From Hemibagrus wyckioides (Eukaryota; Chordata; Actinopteri; Siluriformes; Bagridae): a stretch of DNA of 64,000 bases. The notes beneath the pieces are model-generated. The model was not told where the DNA came from, did not search any database, and was given only the letters and a program-made list of their open reading frames with translations. The DNA lies in assembly GCF_019097595.1 (NCBI RefSeq), contig NC_080726.1, positions 10,080,205 to 10,144,204 on the forward strand. The letters run 5' to 3'. Every line of letters starts with the position of its first letter. Within the stretch, counting starts at the first letter, position 1. The translations under genes and the position numbers were made by a program. Positions 12,250-24,329 of this stretch are shown in pieces.

Positions 12250-13737
12250 GGGGCAGTGGTGACTCAAGTGGTTAAGGCTCTGGATTGTTGATTGGGGTTC
12301 AAGCCCCAGCACCACTAAGCTCCACTGTTGGGCAATTGAAAAAGGCCCTTAACCCTCTCTGCTCCAGGGGCGCTGTATCATAGCTGTCCCTGCGCTCTGA
12401 CCCCAACTTTCTCAGCTGGGATATGCGAAGAAAAGAATTCCACTGTGGTGTAATGTACACTATATTGCCAAAAGTATTTGCTCACCTGCCTTGACTCGCA
12501 TATGAACTTAAGTGACATCCCATTCCTAATCCATAGGGTTCAATATGATGTCGGTCCACCCTTTGCAGCTATAACAGCTTCAACTCTTCTGGGAAGACTG
12601 TCCACAAGGTTTAGGAGTGTGTTTATGGGAATTTTTGACCATTCTTCCAGAAGCGCATTTGTGAGGTCACACACTGATGTTGGACGAGAAGGCCTGGCTC
12701 TCAGTCTCCACTCTAATTCATCCCAAAGGTGTTCTATCGGGTTGAGGTCAGGACTCTGTGCAGGCCAGTCAAGTTCATCCACACCAGACTCTGTCATCCA
12801 TGTCTTTATGGACCTTGCTTTGTGCACTGGTGCACAGTCATGTTGGAAGAGGAAGGGGCCAGCTCCAAACTGTTCCCACAAAGTTGGGAGCATGGAATTG
12901 TCCAAAATGTCTTGGTATGCTGAAGCATTCAGAGTTCCTTTCACTGGAACTAAGGGGCCAATCCCAGCTCCTGAAAAACAACCCCACACCATAATCCCCC
13001 CTCCACCAAACTTTACACTTGGCACAATGCAGTCAGACAAGTACCGTTCTCCTGGCAACCGCCAAACCCAGACTCGTCCATCAGATTGCTAGATGGAGAA
13101 GCGCGATTCGTCACTCCAGAGGATGCGTCTCCACTGCTCTAGAGTCCAGTGGTGGCTTGCTTTACACCACTGCATCCGACGCTTTGCATTGCACTTGGTG
13201 ATGTATGGCTTGGATGCAGCTGCTCGGCCATGGAAACCCATTCCATGAAGCTCTCTGCGCACTGTTCTTGAGCTAATCTGAAGGCCATATGAAGTTTGGA
13301 GGTCTGTAGCGATTGACTCTGCAGAAAGTTGGCGACCTCTTCGCACTATGCGCCTCAGCATCCGCTGACCCCGCTCCATCAGTTTACGTGGCCTACCACT
13401 TCGTGGCTGAGTTGCTGTTGTTCCCAAACACTTCCACGTTCTTATAATACAGCTGACAGTTGACTGTGGAATATTTAGGAGCGAGGAAATTTCACGACTG
13501 GATTTGTTGCACAGGTGGCATCCTATCACAGTTCCACGCTGGAATTCACTGAGCTCCTGAGAGCGACCCATTCTTTCACAAATGTTTGTAAAAACAGTCT
13601 GCATGCCTAGGTGCTTGATTTTATACACCTGTGGCCATGCAAGTGATTGGAACACCTGATTCTGATTATTTGGATGGGTGAGCGAATACTTTTGGCAATA
13701 TAGTGTATGTGTGGCGATAATAAAGGCTTCATGCCCT
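12250..13737 (+). mobile_element. tRNA-derived SINE split by the Tc1 insertion
   Basis: The 5' part (12250-12457) has a tRNA-like head with A-box sequence (gactcaagtggttaagg) and B-box (ggggttcaagcc), followed by the body ctctgctccaggggcgctgt. The tail resumes after the Tc1 at 13706 as tatgtgtggcgataataaagg. It matches the same order as the intact copy at 22345-22574 (gtatatgtgacaaataaagg), which shows that one SINE was interrupted. Confidence 0.85.
12458..13705 (-). mobile_element. Tc1-family transposon, near full length, one visible nonsense codon
   Basis: The terminal inverted repeats read CACTATATTGCCAAAAGTAT at the left end, with the reverse complement at the right end, and are flanked by a TA duplication (12456-57 and 13706-07). 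The minus strand carries a Tc1 transposase frame from 13571 (MGRSQELSEFQRG) to 12540. It has paired-like helix-turn-helix segments (SREISSLLNIPQSTV), GRPRK, and the DDE catalytic residues in WSDESRF, HDCAPVH and PIEHLWDE, with 34 residues between the second Asp and the Glu (DD34E). One in-frame TAG at 13091-13089 interrupts the frame directly after SRFSI; the ten codons between it and the next ATG stay open and in frame. The length, about 343 codons, matches Tc1 transposases. It is probably inactive, but recently so. Confidence 0.92.
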
Positions 13738-13739
13738 CA

Positions 13740-16700
13740 GTTATATATATATATATATGGTATTGCCACAGATACACTAACCCATTCACTGTAAAATATA
13801 TCCATACAGGCTCTTACTTCCTTACCCCCGCCCCCATTTTCCTCACCCATTGTGTGTGTGTGTCAGATCGGAGGTTATAGTGCTACTGGTCCCTGGTGGT
13901 TCTTTGGCTCTGCTGGAGGCTGATCACTCTCTAATCCCCACTGATGCAGGTCTGCTCCTAGATTAGGAAAAGGGGTAGGGGGCATAGGACCAAGTCTCCA
14001 GGGTTACCCATTGACCCACAGAGGGCATGGGGCAGGGGGTCTGTGAAATGTTGACTGAAAGAGATTTGTGTAGTGAAGCAACTAAGCAATATTAACCCAC
14101 AACCTTGCAACACAAAATGCTTATAATACATCAAAATTAAGTGGAACCTGTAAGAAGTTTGAAGTTATCCCAAGAATGAATGTTTCCACAATATCAAAAC
14201 AGTACTGATATTAATCTATCTAATCTATCTGCTAATATGTAAACTGTTCTTAGTGGTAATGGTTCACCTCCAAATAGTGGCTACTACATTATCTCCGCAG
14301 CTAGACAATTAAGAGAAATCGCTAATTAATTTTCTATGGGGAATGTAAAGATGTTTAAAACGTGTATAGAAACCTCTGTATTTTGCCATTAGTATATAAA
14401 CCAATAGTACATAGTCAAAGTAAATAGTCAAATATTATATAGCCATTAGAGAATAGTTGCTTATAATGATCTAAAATAATTATACATATTCATATAGACT
14501 TATGAATCACACAAGAGGGAAAGAGGGTAATTTCTCATCCTCACTTCAAGTGAAGCTAAAATTATTAAAAATAAAATCAAGGGGAGGAGGGGTGTCTGAT
14601 TTTTTATTCCGTTCTTTACCCTACTATGTTGTGGCTCCGAGCAGGCAAAAAATTTAAATTCCTCTTGGTGTTTCAAAATCCTTCTGAGATCACAGCATTC
14701 CTACATACATATACATATTGCCAGGTTACAGCAGAACATAACCAGAATATTCAAGCCCATACTGGAAGTTGCCTGAAGAGCAGAGTTTCTGTTATTTTAC
14801 ATTTAACACATTCAGTAATTGAGGTTAAAGAAATATTGTGCAACTGCACGGTATCTGAGAACATAATTCACTGTTTTTCAATTCTCCCTGGGTGTATCAT
14901 CTATTGTGAATAGTCTGAAAGAAATACACTATATTCAAGACAGGTGGTGGTCTCAAAAAGAATCAGATTCTGATGAATGGCATTAAAGAAATAAAACAAA
15001 ACATATGTAAACAACACAAGAAAAGAAAGATGAGAATATAATAGTTTGCATGGAATTGCTTATTCTTGCATGTCCCTTTGGAGTAAAGGAGACATTTACA
15101 AACAATATAATTACAAGTATAAAAAGATAAAAGGTTATAAGAGATAATAAATTAACATTTTAAAAAAGTATGCCTGCTGATTCATTCACTTTAGTTTGTT
15201 TCTTAAGCACTTAACTGCTGCAAAATTAATCAGGCTAATTAAGAAGACTAATTTCTGATGTGGCATGTTGTTTCCCACTTGTCTTGAGATAACGTCTAGC
15301 AACAATTAACACAGCAGTTTGACAACATAAGCAGAAGCTAACCAAATGAGATGAATAATCAGACCAAAGTTTTAAAAATTGATTTATTATTTTGTGAAAC
15401 AGTGAATAAAGAAGCAATTACTATCACGTCTCTCAATCTCTTGATGTCTTGTCTGGTAGTTATTCTTAGGTTGGGAACAAAGAGGCACGGGCAGAAGCAT
15501 AAACCCACTTATCCTGCTTTTTTGCTCTTCCTCATTTGTAATTTTACTCTATATAGAGATAGAACTGCCTTTAGCTATTATATGAAAAAAGTGGTGCCCA
15601 ATTTGCTTCCCACAGACCTACTTAAGCATTAACTTTTATCCAGGCTGAGAACTACATATATAGACTTTATATGTAGTACAGCCTGTTATTTTGCTGTTTG
15701 CTCACAGTAGTTGCAATTTGAATTTCTCGATGTCTTATCAAAATCCAGTATTTTAAAGAAGATGCGATAGGTGTGCTATCTGTTGTCATAAATCCACAAA
15801 GGCTGGAGCTAGCAACTTAGGAACATGCACCACCAGGTTAGGTCCTTTTCTAAGCTGGTGTTATTGCTTCAGTTCAGCTTTCCACAACTCTGTGATAACT
15901 GTGAATGGTAGGCTACATGCTATTTCTGCTTTATTCCCAGGATTTTAATGTTTTACGTAGTTCATTAAACAGAGATTCTAATAACACTTCGAATGTTCTT
16001 CATTAATGATGTAAATGGACACCAGACCATCACAACCAGATGTGCTTTTTTTGAATATACCTTTTTAAAAACATGGGACTTAATATGCATGCACTTTTTT
16101 CTATTATAATAATCTCTATTATTTATATGAGGCTGAACACTGATGTTGGACAAGAAGACATTATTGGACATTAATCCCAAAGGTGTTCATTGGAGTTGAG
16201 GTCAGGGTTCTGTACAGCCACTCAAGTTCTTCCATACCAACCTCAGAGCTCGCATTGTGCACAGGGGCATTGTTGTGTTGGAACATGGAGCTCTTAGTTC
16301 CTGTAGTGTGAAATTATAATGTTAAAGCATACAAGGACATTCTAGACAGTTGTGTGCTTCCAACTTTGTGGCAACAGTTGGGTTAAGAGAGACACATTGG
16401 TATAATGATTAGGTGTCCATAAACTATTGGCTGTATAATGTACATTATTCAGAATAAACAGATAATTTGTCCTAAAAATATATACAAATATTGATATGAA
16501 TAGGAGTTTGGGTTCTTTTTTTAGAAAGCTTGAAAGAAAGGTTTACAGGGCATTTAGTTGATGTTTCATGTTTTAGCCACGCCCACAGGTTTAAATCCAT
16601 ATTGAGATACACATAGTGGCGTTGTGTTACACCTTTAGAAGAGATGCAGGTTTATGATGTGCTCTCCTCATCTGACATATCAAAGAGAAAATAAATCTCA

Positions 16701-17246
16701 GAGCATCAATTTGGCCTAACACAGAAATTCTCCTCTCTCCCACATTGAAAGTTGTTATGTGAGAGAAGGTACCACATGGGAACTTGTATTCCTTCGCCTA
16801 TTTCAAAACCTTTTCGTTATATTTTGCTCTCATGTGTGTGGTAAAAGCAAAATGGTCTTGTCAGATACAGTTACATGAGCAAATTGTTGGGTTGTCCACT
16901 ATACTGCAGATGTCATGTGCAGGCATTATGTATAGACTTGCTCCAGTGATGACATGACATCAGAAAGTAAGGCCAGAAGTTTTGAAGCACATCATTACTT
17001 TGCTGGATCAGTGCTGCAGAGAAAACTGATTGTCTTTGCTTGATGGATGTTCTTTCAATACTGCTTAAAGAGGGTTTGTACCGTAAAAATATGAAAATCA
17101 AATTATGATGAGGAGCATGTTTGCTGGTCATCTAGTAAGATGTCCAAAGACTTCCACGGTAGGTTGTTAAATCCCCCCCACCCCCCACCCCCGGGAAAAG
17201 CTGTTGCCCACAAATGTCACGTCGTGTCAAACATTTTAAAAAGTAC
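13740..17246. other. intergenic sequence
   Basis: A short (TA)n at about 13743-13758 is followed by a GC-richer unique stretch at about 13805-14045, with TAATCCCC and GATTAG cores. AT-rich sequence follows with the Tc1 remnant at 16.1-16.4 kb. A C-run (17173-17193) lies just before the SINE. No gene is supported. Confidence 0.6.
16130..16440 (-). mobile_element. degraded Tc1 remnant, same family as 12458-13705
   Basis: The sequence parallels the 12.5-kb element in order: tgatgttggacaagaag, cccaaaggtgttc, gaggtcagggttctgt and a gcacaggggcattgttgtgttgga block. It then jumps to other internal segments and ends with a decayed terminal repeat (ccataaactattggctgtataatgta). No open transposase remains. 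Confidence 0.75.
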
Positions 17247-17260
17247 TTTATCCAGGTGGT

Positions 17261-17481
17261 CACTCCCTGGTGGCCCAGTGGCAGAATCCAGCCCTCTCAT
17301 TGCCATAGCCTGGTTCAATTAAAGAACAGGGAACTCACCCAATGAGGGGTTTACTCTCAGTGCCAGTCCCAAACTCGGATAAAACGAGAGGGTAAAACCT
17401 GTGCCAAATCAAAATATGCGGATAAGATTGTCCGCTGCGGTGACCCTGGACCGGGAGCATCTGAAGGACAACAACAACAAG
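17261..17481 (+). mobile_element. tRNA-derived SINE with RTE-like tail and target-site duplication
   Basis: The head is ctggtggcccagtggcagaa (A-box-like) and the B-box-like motif is cctggttcaatt. The 3' end reads gcggtgaccctggaccggga and (ACA)n. It is flanked by a 14-bp direct repeat with one mismatch (tttatccaggtggt at 17247 and tttatccagatggt at 17482), the footprint of retrotransposition. The tail (gcgaccctg…gga…caacaacaa) resembles the 3' ends of fish RTE LINEs, which may have mobilised it. Confidence 0.8.
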
Positions 17482-18800
17482 TTTATCCAGATGGTTTAAG
17501 TGCTTCTGTCTAATCTCAGTGTGTAACATATAGTTATCCACTTAGGCTTAACATCTGTCTAGGCAGAAAATCTGGAAAGTTCAAGAAAATTGAAAGTTCA
17601 AGGCAAAATATCTCATATATATTTAATATCCTTAAAAGAAAAGGAAAACTAAGTATAAGGCCAGAAGCATGGCTGGTACCTGAACAGGTAATAAATAAAT
17701 ATTTAGGTTTTTAGTCAAGTGATCATACAGCAGCATAACGTCTAAAATGTAAGGACTCGCCTTTGTATTATTTTACTGATTTTATTTAGACCACATTTAT
17801 CATGTGAGTTTTGATTCAGCTAACGTGGTGGCATTGTGCCTTCTGGTCAATAGTTCATATATGGACCAACAAACTATTGTAAGGTTACATTTCACAGGAA
17901 AGCCAAATGATTTAGATGTAGTAGAATATCTTCTCCTAATATACTAAAATGTGTAAAAAGTGTTCCTGTCTTTTCAGTAGAATACTCAGTAGAATGAAGC
18001 TACTCCCCAACAAAGATATACTGCCTAGCTTGATATCTGAGAATGAATTAGAACATATCACTAGAAAAGTAACTCCAAAACTAGTGGTACAACAACAAGC
18101 AACTTTTACAACACTCACTAGTTGGGTATGTTTAACCTTATATTTATAATGAACATTTAATGGATTTTTAAACCCTTATAATTATTCAAATTGATACTGA
18201 AAGAGGAATAGATTATCAGATGGTAATCAGACACAATTAATGTATGTTATTAATGCTCCAAAAGGCATTTTGAATATAACATACTCGTCTGAGTGATTTT
18301 AGAGGACCATGTGAAAAGCTAGCAACTGCTTGGGAATGTGTTTCAGTTTTGGCATCAAAAGCAAATTAATCAGACAGTATGTTGAGATTATGCTGAATCA
18401 CTTCATTTTCTTACAGGTTCTTACAAGGGGGCTGGCAATATGTAATCACAACCTGTGCTAACGGAGAATCTGTAGTAGATTTAAGAGTTAAGAGTGAGTT
18501 TTATTAGGATGCTGATGTTGCTCCCCTTCAGGTGGACTAACATAATATCATTAGACACACTTTTGCAAAAACTAACAACATTTCTGGCCTTCAGGATTCT
18601 GGACTTCTACACCTCTGGAATTTTTCATCAGCAGCCTGCACCTTATTACCAGCGGCCTTAGGACATTTTTTTCCTTAACCATTTCCACTAGTTCTGCTCT
18701 TACCTTCTAAGTTAACTTTCATAAAATGGCCCAAATAAAGCAAAGCCACAATATCAACCTGGTCCTCCTCATCACTCATCATCCTCTTCCTTGAATTTGG

Positions 18801-19323
18801 CACATTAATTGCCAAAAGTTTTGTAACACCCCTCCACATCATTCATGTTCATTTTGTTTTTCAGGGGTTGGGCTTGGCTCCTTAGTTCCAGTGAAGGAAA
18901 CTCATTTTGGACAAGTTCATGCTCTCAATTTTGTGGGAACAGTTTGGGGATGACCCCTTCCTGTTCCAACATGACTACACACCAGTGCACAAAGCAAGGT
19001 CCATAAAGACATGGATGAGTGAGTTTGGTATGGAGGAACTGGACTGGCCTGCACAGAGTCCTGACCTCAACTTGATAGAACACCTTTGGGATGAATTAAA
19101 AGCGGAGACTGTGAGCCAGACCTTCTCACCCAACATCAGTGCCTGACCTCACAAATGCGCTTCTGGAGGAATGGCCAAAAATTCCCATAAACACACTCCT
19201 AAACCTTGTGGACATCCTTCCCAGAAGAGCTGGAGCCATTATAGCTGCAAATGACAGGACAACTCCATATTACATTCATGTGCATGTAAAGGCAGACGTT
19301 CCGAGACATTTGGCAATACAGTG
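18801..19323 (+). mobile_element. internally deleted Tc1 copy, same family as 12458-13705
   Basis: A left terminal repeat (cacattaattgccaaaagtt) is joined by a deletion to the 3' half of the transposase. The frame reads [22 protein letters not shown] and LIEHLWDE, then shifts frame near 19140, and continues [28 protein letters not shown]. It ends at a right terminal repeat (tttggcaatacagtg). The helix-turn-helix part and the first catalytic Asp are missing, so it is non-autonomous and dead. Confidence 0.85.
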
Positions 19324-19799
19324 TACCTGGGCCTGGTTGTTCAGTAGAAGTTGATTCTGTGTGCTATTTTCTGTAATGAAAGTCCTGTTTATTGCTGTAC
19401 TAACAACACGGTTTTACTTTTTTGCTCTCTGATTTGGTTACTACTAAGCGAGACTTCCTCTGGCACAGATTCAAATAAAATATAAGAATTCAGAGTGCTT
19501 ACATATTACAAGATTTCAAGATATATGTGCAGGGCCATTGTACACTGTCAGAAGTTAAATTTTGCAGCTGTTGATTTGTGACCTTCAATTACTCTCATAC
19601 AGTACTAACTTTTCCCCTCGCTCTTCCCACGAAGAACCCAAATCCTTCAAACAGCAGATCCCAAATTTTTAAAAGCGGGGCTGAGCCTGCTTAAGATTTT
19701 AGTCGCTCTCCTCCCCTTCTTATTTCCTTTCTCCCACCCTCTCTTCTCACCCTCTTTCATGAATTAAAAGGTCTGCAGGGAGAGGCATAGTTAATTCCG

Positions 19800-20060
19800 A
19801 TCAGATCTTTTCCTCCCCCCTACACCCCCCTCCCCAGGCAGCTCTCTCGGGCTGACAGACGGAGATGGGATCTGACAGTAAACAGCCAGGCGGATGCTTT
19901 GCGCGTGATTGACACGCAGGCAGGTCGCCCTGCTCCTAATCCTGCCCTGTCAGGTCTAATTGGAGAGGTGGAGCCCTGTGTCACAGGGCCACTGATTGGC
20001 AGGACCCCGGCTTTGCATAGATATGAGCGGCAGATGAAGAGTAGGGTGCCCACTGTACTG
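19800..20060. other. GC-richer non-repeat stretch, possible conserved non-coding element
   Basis: This stretch has markedly higher GC than its surroundings and is not recognisable as a transposon. It has motifs such as gtgattgacacgc (TGATTGAC, Pbx/Meis-like), gtctaattgg (homeodomain core) and actgattggcag. No conserved protein frame is evident. It could be an enhancer; no comparison was possible. Confidence 0.3.
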
Positions 20061-21334
20061 CTAATAGAGATACAGGAGGTGATATGTGTTCTCTCTCTCT
20101 CAGTCACACACACACACACACACAGCTCTTTGGAGCACACAAATGCATTAGAATACATGCACAGTGAGTGAAATGTGGGTCCATGACCTTAAAGGCAGCT
20201 AGACGTTGAGTGTGGCCAAATTCACAATGGCAGGGTGAGACTCTAAGAACCCTACAGTGGCCTGTTAGGGACATTAAAGAAAGCAGGTCTAGGGCAGAGG
20301 CAGAGGACAAAGAGTGTTACTGAACTCTGTGTCTGTATGAGCGTGCTCTCAATTATTAGTGCCTGTGTGTGTTAGGTCTGGCAGAATGAAGTTTACTGTT
20401 CAAATACTATTCAAATATTCACATTATTAACTTTTACAAAGGTCAGCGAATCTATAGTTCTGATTTCATGTTCCACTTTTATTTGCTTAACAATTGTTGA
20501 AGCATTTGTACACAAAATGGCAAAATATCATGTGACATTATTGTTAATGGCTTTGCTATAGAATAAAATATCAAAATAATTAAATAAAACAAAATGAAAG
20601 AACGTGTTGCAAAAGTGATATTTCATGTTAGAAGGTAACAATTTCCAACAAATATTTACCTGAATCATAATAGCTGGCTGATTATCAAATGCACATTGGG
20701 CAGTATGTAGGATCTACAACACCTTTATGTTGCACCCTATGCAGTGAGCACATAAAGTGAATAGGAAACCATTTGGACAACCTAATGTTGCTAATTCTGT
20801 GCTGCAGTGGGGCTTAGAAATGATTCCAATGTAAGCCAAATTAAAGCTGGCGAATTTGTGGTTCTAATGTGGTGTATGAAAATTGAACTAGCATAAATTT
20901 TTTAAAACGTGATGCTGCCTCAGTGTGATTTTCTTTCCTTCTAAAGGCACCATAATCTTCACCTTCCGTGGTTTATTCAATATGAATGCATAGTGTAGTG
21001 CTGCTAATGTTTGTCTTTGGCAGTATAAAATTACAGGGTGATTAATATTCAAATGCATTCAAATACTAAACCACTTAAGTAATTAAAATGCAATTTTAAA
21101 GGATTCTGACAGCCTGTGTGCCACTGGAAAGACGTGTGTAGGCACGTGTATTTGCTTTTGTATACTTAATGTGTTTATTTGAACAATGTTAATCACATTT
21201 ACCTTTGTGATCCTTTAGGAAACCGCAAGATGTCTTTAATATACCATCTATTTGTGTGTGTGTGTTTAAGCATATACTGTATGCAAAAAATGCATCTTGC
21301 TTAGTGTGTGTGTGTGTGAGTGTGTGTATTTCCA

Positions 21335-21500
21335 CCTGTCAGGTGATTGACAGCTGCCACTGACCTGTGGCTGTCAGAGAGCAGCGGTGGAGGTCGTCAG
21401 GTCAGACAGTGCAGCGTTGCCCGGGAGACGACCTCAGACCCTCATTTGCATACAAGCCTTCATTAGCGCCGCCACACTGCCTGCATAACAGCAGCATAAA
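21335..21500. other. possible conserved non-coding element
   Basis: A compact non-repeat stretch with cacctgtcaggtg (a palindromic E-box-rich core), gtgattgacagctg (TGATTGACAG, Meis/TGIF/Pbx-like), catttgcat (octamer-like) and aatgaataa. Such motif density is typical of developmental enhancers. No coding frame is supported. Confidence 0.3.
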
Positions 21501-22344
21501 TGAATAAGGTAGATGCAAGAGGGAGGGGGATACAGCATCTAATTGGACCAGGTATATTTGCAAAACTCACAATCAGGTATGTCAGACTCAGTAGATTAGT
21601 TCTCTCTAGTTTGGACTGAAATGTGTTAAAAGTAAATAAGTTAAGAAGTTTTATGATTAGATACTGCATTATTTTTCACTGAGTACAGGTTCTTGCGTGT
21701 AACATATCTGGAGGTGAATGTGTATGTTTCTCTAAGTTCAAACTCTCCCAGCATAACCTTGCACTCTGGTGTGATAATGAATTATTAAAATGTTATGGGA
21801 GAAAGTGTATGTTTTTTAGAGCACTGCAGTCTTATGCATCATCATTCTGCCCAGTTTATTTACTGCATTCTGCTGACCAGTAATGATACCACATGAAAGA
21901 ATTTTTCATACATGATTTTAAAACTTTGCAACTTTCAGCGCTGACTGGTTACCCACACTGCACCACACATGCCATATCGAATACCAACAACACATACCAA
22001 CAGTGAATCAAATATTTCAGACTGTGGATCTTTAGTGGCTGTGGATCAATGAGGAAATGCAGATGCAGGTAGTCTTAAAAGCCTTTTGTTTCTAAATATG
22101 TCTAAGAATCACTTACTGATAGCAGGAGGCCTTTCTAACAGCCCAATATAGAGATCACTAATCAGAGCAGATTAATCGAAGCATTCTCTCCCTGACAGAC
22201 TTAACACAGAGTAATGATATTATGTTCCACACATATTCCTTCACATTATGCTATGTTTTTCACATAATATTTTCACATTATTCATCTACATGATTTTATT
22301 TTGTATTTATATATGAACACTATTCACATGCATTTCAGAATATG

Positions 22345-22574
22345 AGCGGTGGTGGCTCAAGTGGTTAAGGCTCTGGGTCGTTGACTGGAAGATCGGGGTT
22401 CAAGCCCCAGCACTACCAAGCTGCCACTGTTGGGCCCTTGAGCAAGGCCCTTAATCCTCTCTGCTCCAGGGGCGCTGTATCATGGCTGACCCTGCGCTCT
22501 GACCCCAACCTCCAAGGATGCGAAGAAAGAATTTCACTGTGCTGTAATGTATATGTGACAAATAAAGGCAACTT
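22345..22574 (+). mobile_element. tRNA-derived SINE, full-length-looking copy
   Basis: The A-box region is tggctcaagtggttaaggc and the B-box ggggttcaagcc. The body is ccactgttgggcccttgagc … ctctgctccaggggcgctgt … tgcgctctgaccccaac, and the tail gtatatgtgacaaataaagg. Clearly the same family as the split copy at 12250-13737. The 93-codon frame over it is not a gene. Confidence 0.85.
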
Positions 22575-24329
22575 AACTCAATATAATCACATGATGCATA
22601 CAATGCAGGTCCACTGTCTCCCATTTGGGCTGGTTCTTGCTACAAGAAAAACAGTGTGGTAAAACATCCTAAACTGTAAAGATAATATCAAATATCAAGG
22701 AGGGTTACTTCCCTTGATATCTTTATACATCTCATTTGTTGTAATGGAGACAGGATATAGTATAGAACAAACACTATTAACCGTCTATCTCTGAGCAAGG
22801 CAGAGGCTAGTGTTAGGCATGCAAGTAACATAAAGTCTTTTCTGCATGCAGTGAGTGCACTGTGAAAAAGAAAGCTCCTAACGCATCTGGTACATTGTTA
22901 CTTAAACTGACAATGCTTTCTAAAATGACATGAATACTCACACACGATAATTGCAACTGTACATTCTATGTACAATGTTCTTTGCCTGCTGGTGCAATCT
23001 TATACCTTCTAGTCAGTAAAACTGTAACAGACTGTAAAATTCTGATCACTCTCAGTGTAGGAGAAAAGGTTGCTGTGAAAAGAAAATCTGCTCGATGAGC
23101 AAAAGTCCATAGACTATATCAGAAGTCAGCCAGATAAGAAGTGCATAGGTACAGTGCAGCTTGGAGCTATGGGCAGCGCACTGTGCCCTGGAGGAAATTC
23201 TCAGGGCGATCGATGGTAGGGATTAAGGCCAGGCTTTGGGGCTCAAAGGCCTGGATCTCGCCTCTATCCTCCTCAGGAGCCCTGGGACCAGAGGAGGGGA
23301 AAGAAAAGCTAACCTGGAACTGTCAAGTGCATGCGTGCAAAGGGCTTTGGAAATCCAGGCAGGACATTTGCAGGGACCGCTTCAATGCGCGGCGCTGCTT
23401 GCATAAGCTCAAAACAGCATGGCAACCTTATTCAATATTCTATGGAAGGCACAGAAGTGCGAGAATCAGAACTCGAAGAAGAAGCTGTCTCAGAGAAGAC
23501 TAGGTGTGCTCTCTTTGCTCCGTGCTTCTTAGTATAGCATCCTACAGTATGTGCCAGGCATCCATATTGGTGTTTTGAATATCTGGTCATTGCAATCATT
23601 TCTACTCCCAAGTCCCAAGAGTGAACTTGGCGCTCGGATTCATGGCTCATTACAAAATGAGAGTGAAATAAATAAATAAATAAGTATGAGAAGACCACTG
23701 GGAAATTACAGCAGAGCTGCGGTGGATCTCAGAATTAAACAGCATAATTAATCATGCTAAGAAACAAGCACATTGCTCATACACTTACTAATAATTGCAT
23801 TTCTTTTCCACATCAGGAAATGCAATCAGTTAACATATTAGCAGACTGAGTAATCTGTGCCACACAGCTGGTAGGCCAATCAGGTGGCAAAAAACTACTG
23901 ACCTGAAGACATATTCTATTAAACGATGCATATCAAAGCGAGAAGTGAGAATGTTTCGGTATAAGCTCATTTAATTAAAAGTTATTCCTCTGTTTTTCTT
24001 AAATCTGGCAATACACTAAAAATCATGTGATTCAGATCACTTGTACAGACTATGTGGAAACTGACACTGGGCTTTTGAAAGAAGAAACCATTAAAGGAAT
24101 ACTCCAGCGGTTTTCCAGGCTAATCTTTATCTACTTCCTCTGTAGCATAGGTGCGATTACAATGCTCAGTAATTTTGACGTGTTTCTCTGTACTAAGGAA
24201 AACCTTATTTATTTTAAATAAATAATTGTTTATTTTAAAGTCACTGAAAACACAAGCCTCAACATGATGCTACCAACACTTCATTCTTCACTTCACCGAT
24301 GTCCTCATGGTGATGAGCAGTGTTGGGTT

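Larger units (their letters stand above)
19330..22340. other. intergenic sequence between Tc1 remnant and SINE
   Basis: It contains the two possible non-coding elements listed, a short (CA)n at about 20105-20124 and TG-rich tracts near 21255 and 21305. No coding frame is convincing. Confidence 0.6.

Noticed and set aside
12478..13092. 204-codon plus-strand frame
   Set aside because: It is the antisense shadow of the Tc1 transposase on the minus strand.
23141..23503. 120-codon frame in a GC-richer stretch
   Set aside because: No recognisable domain, overlapping frames of similar quality, and no splice or conservation evidence. It is more likely chance.
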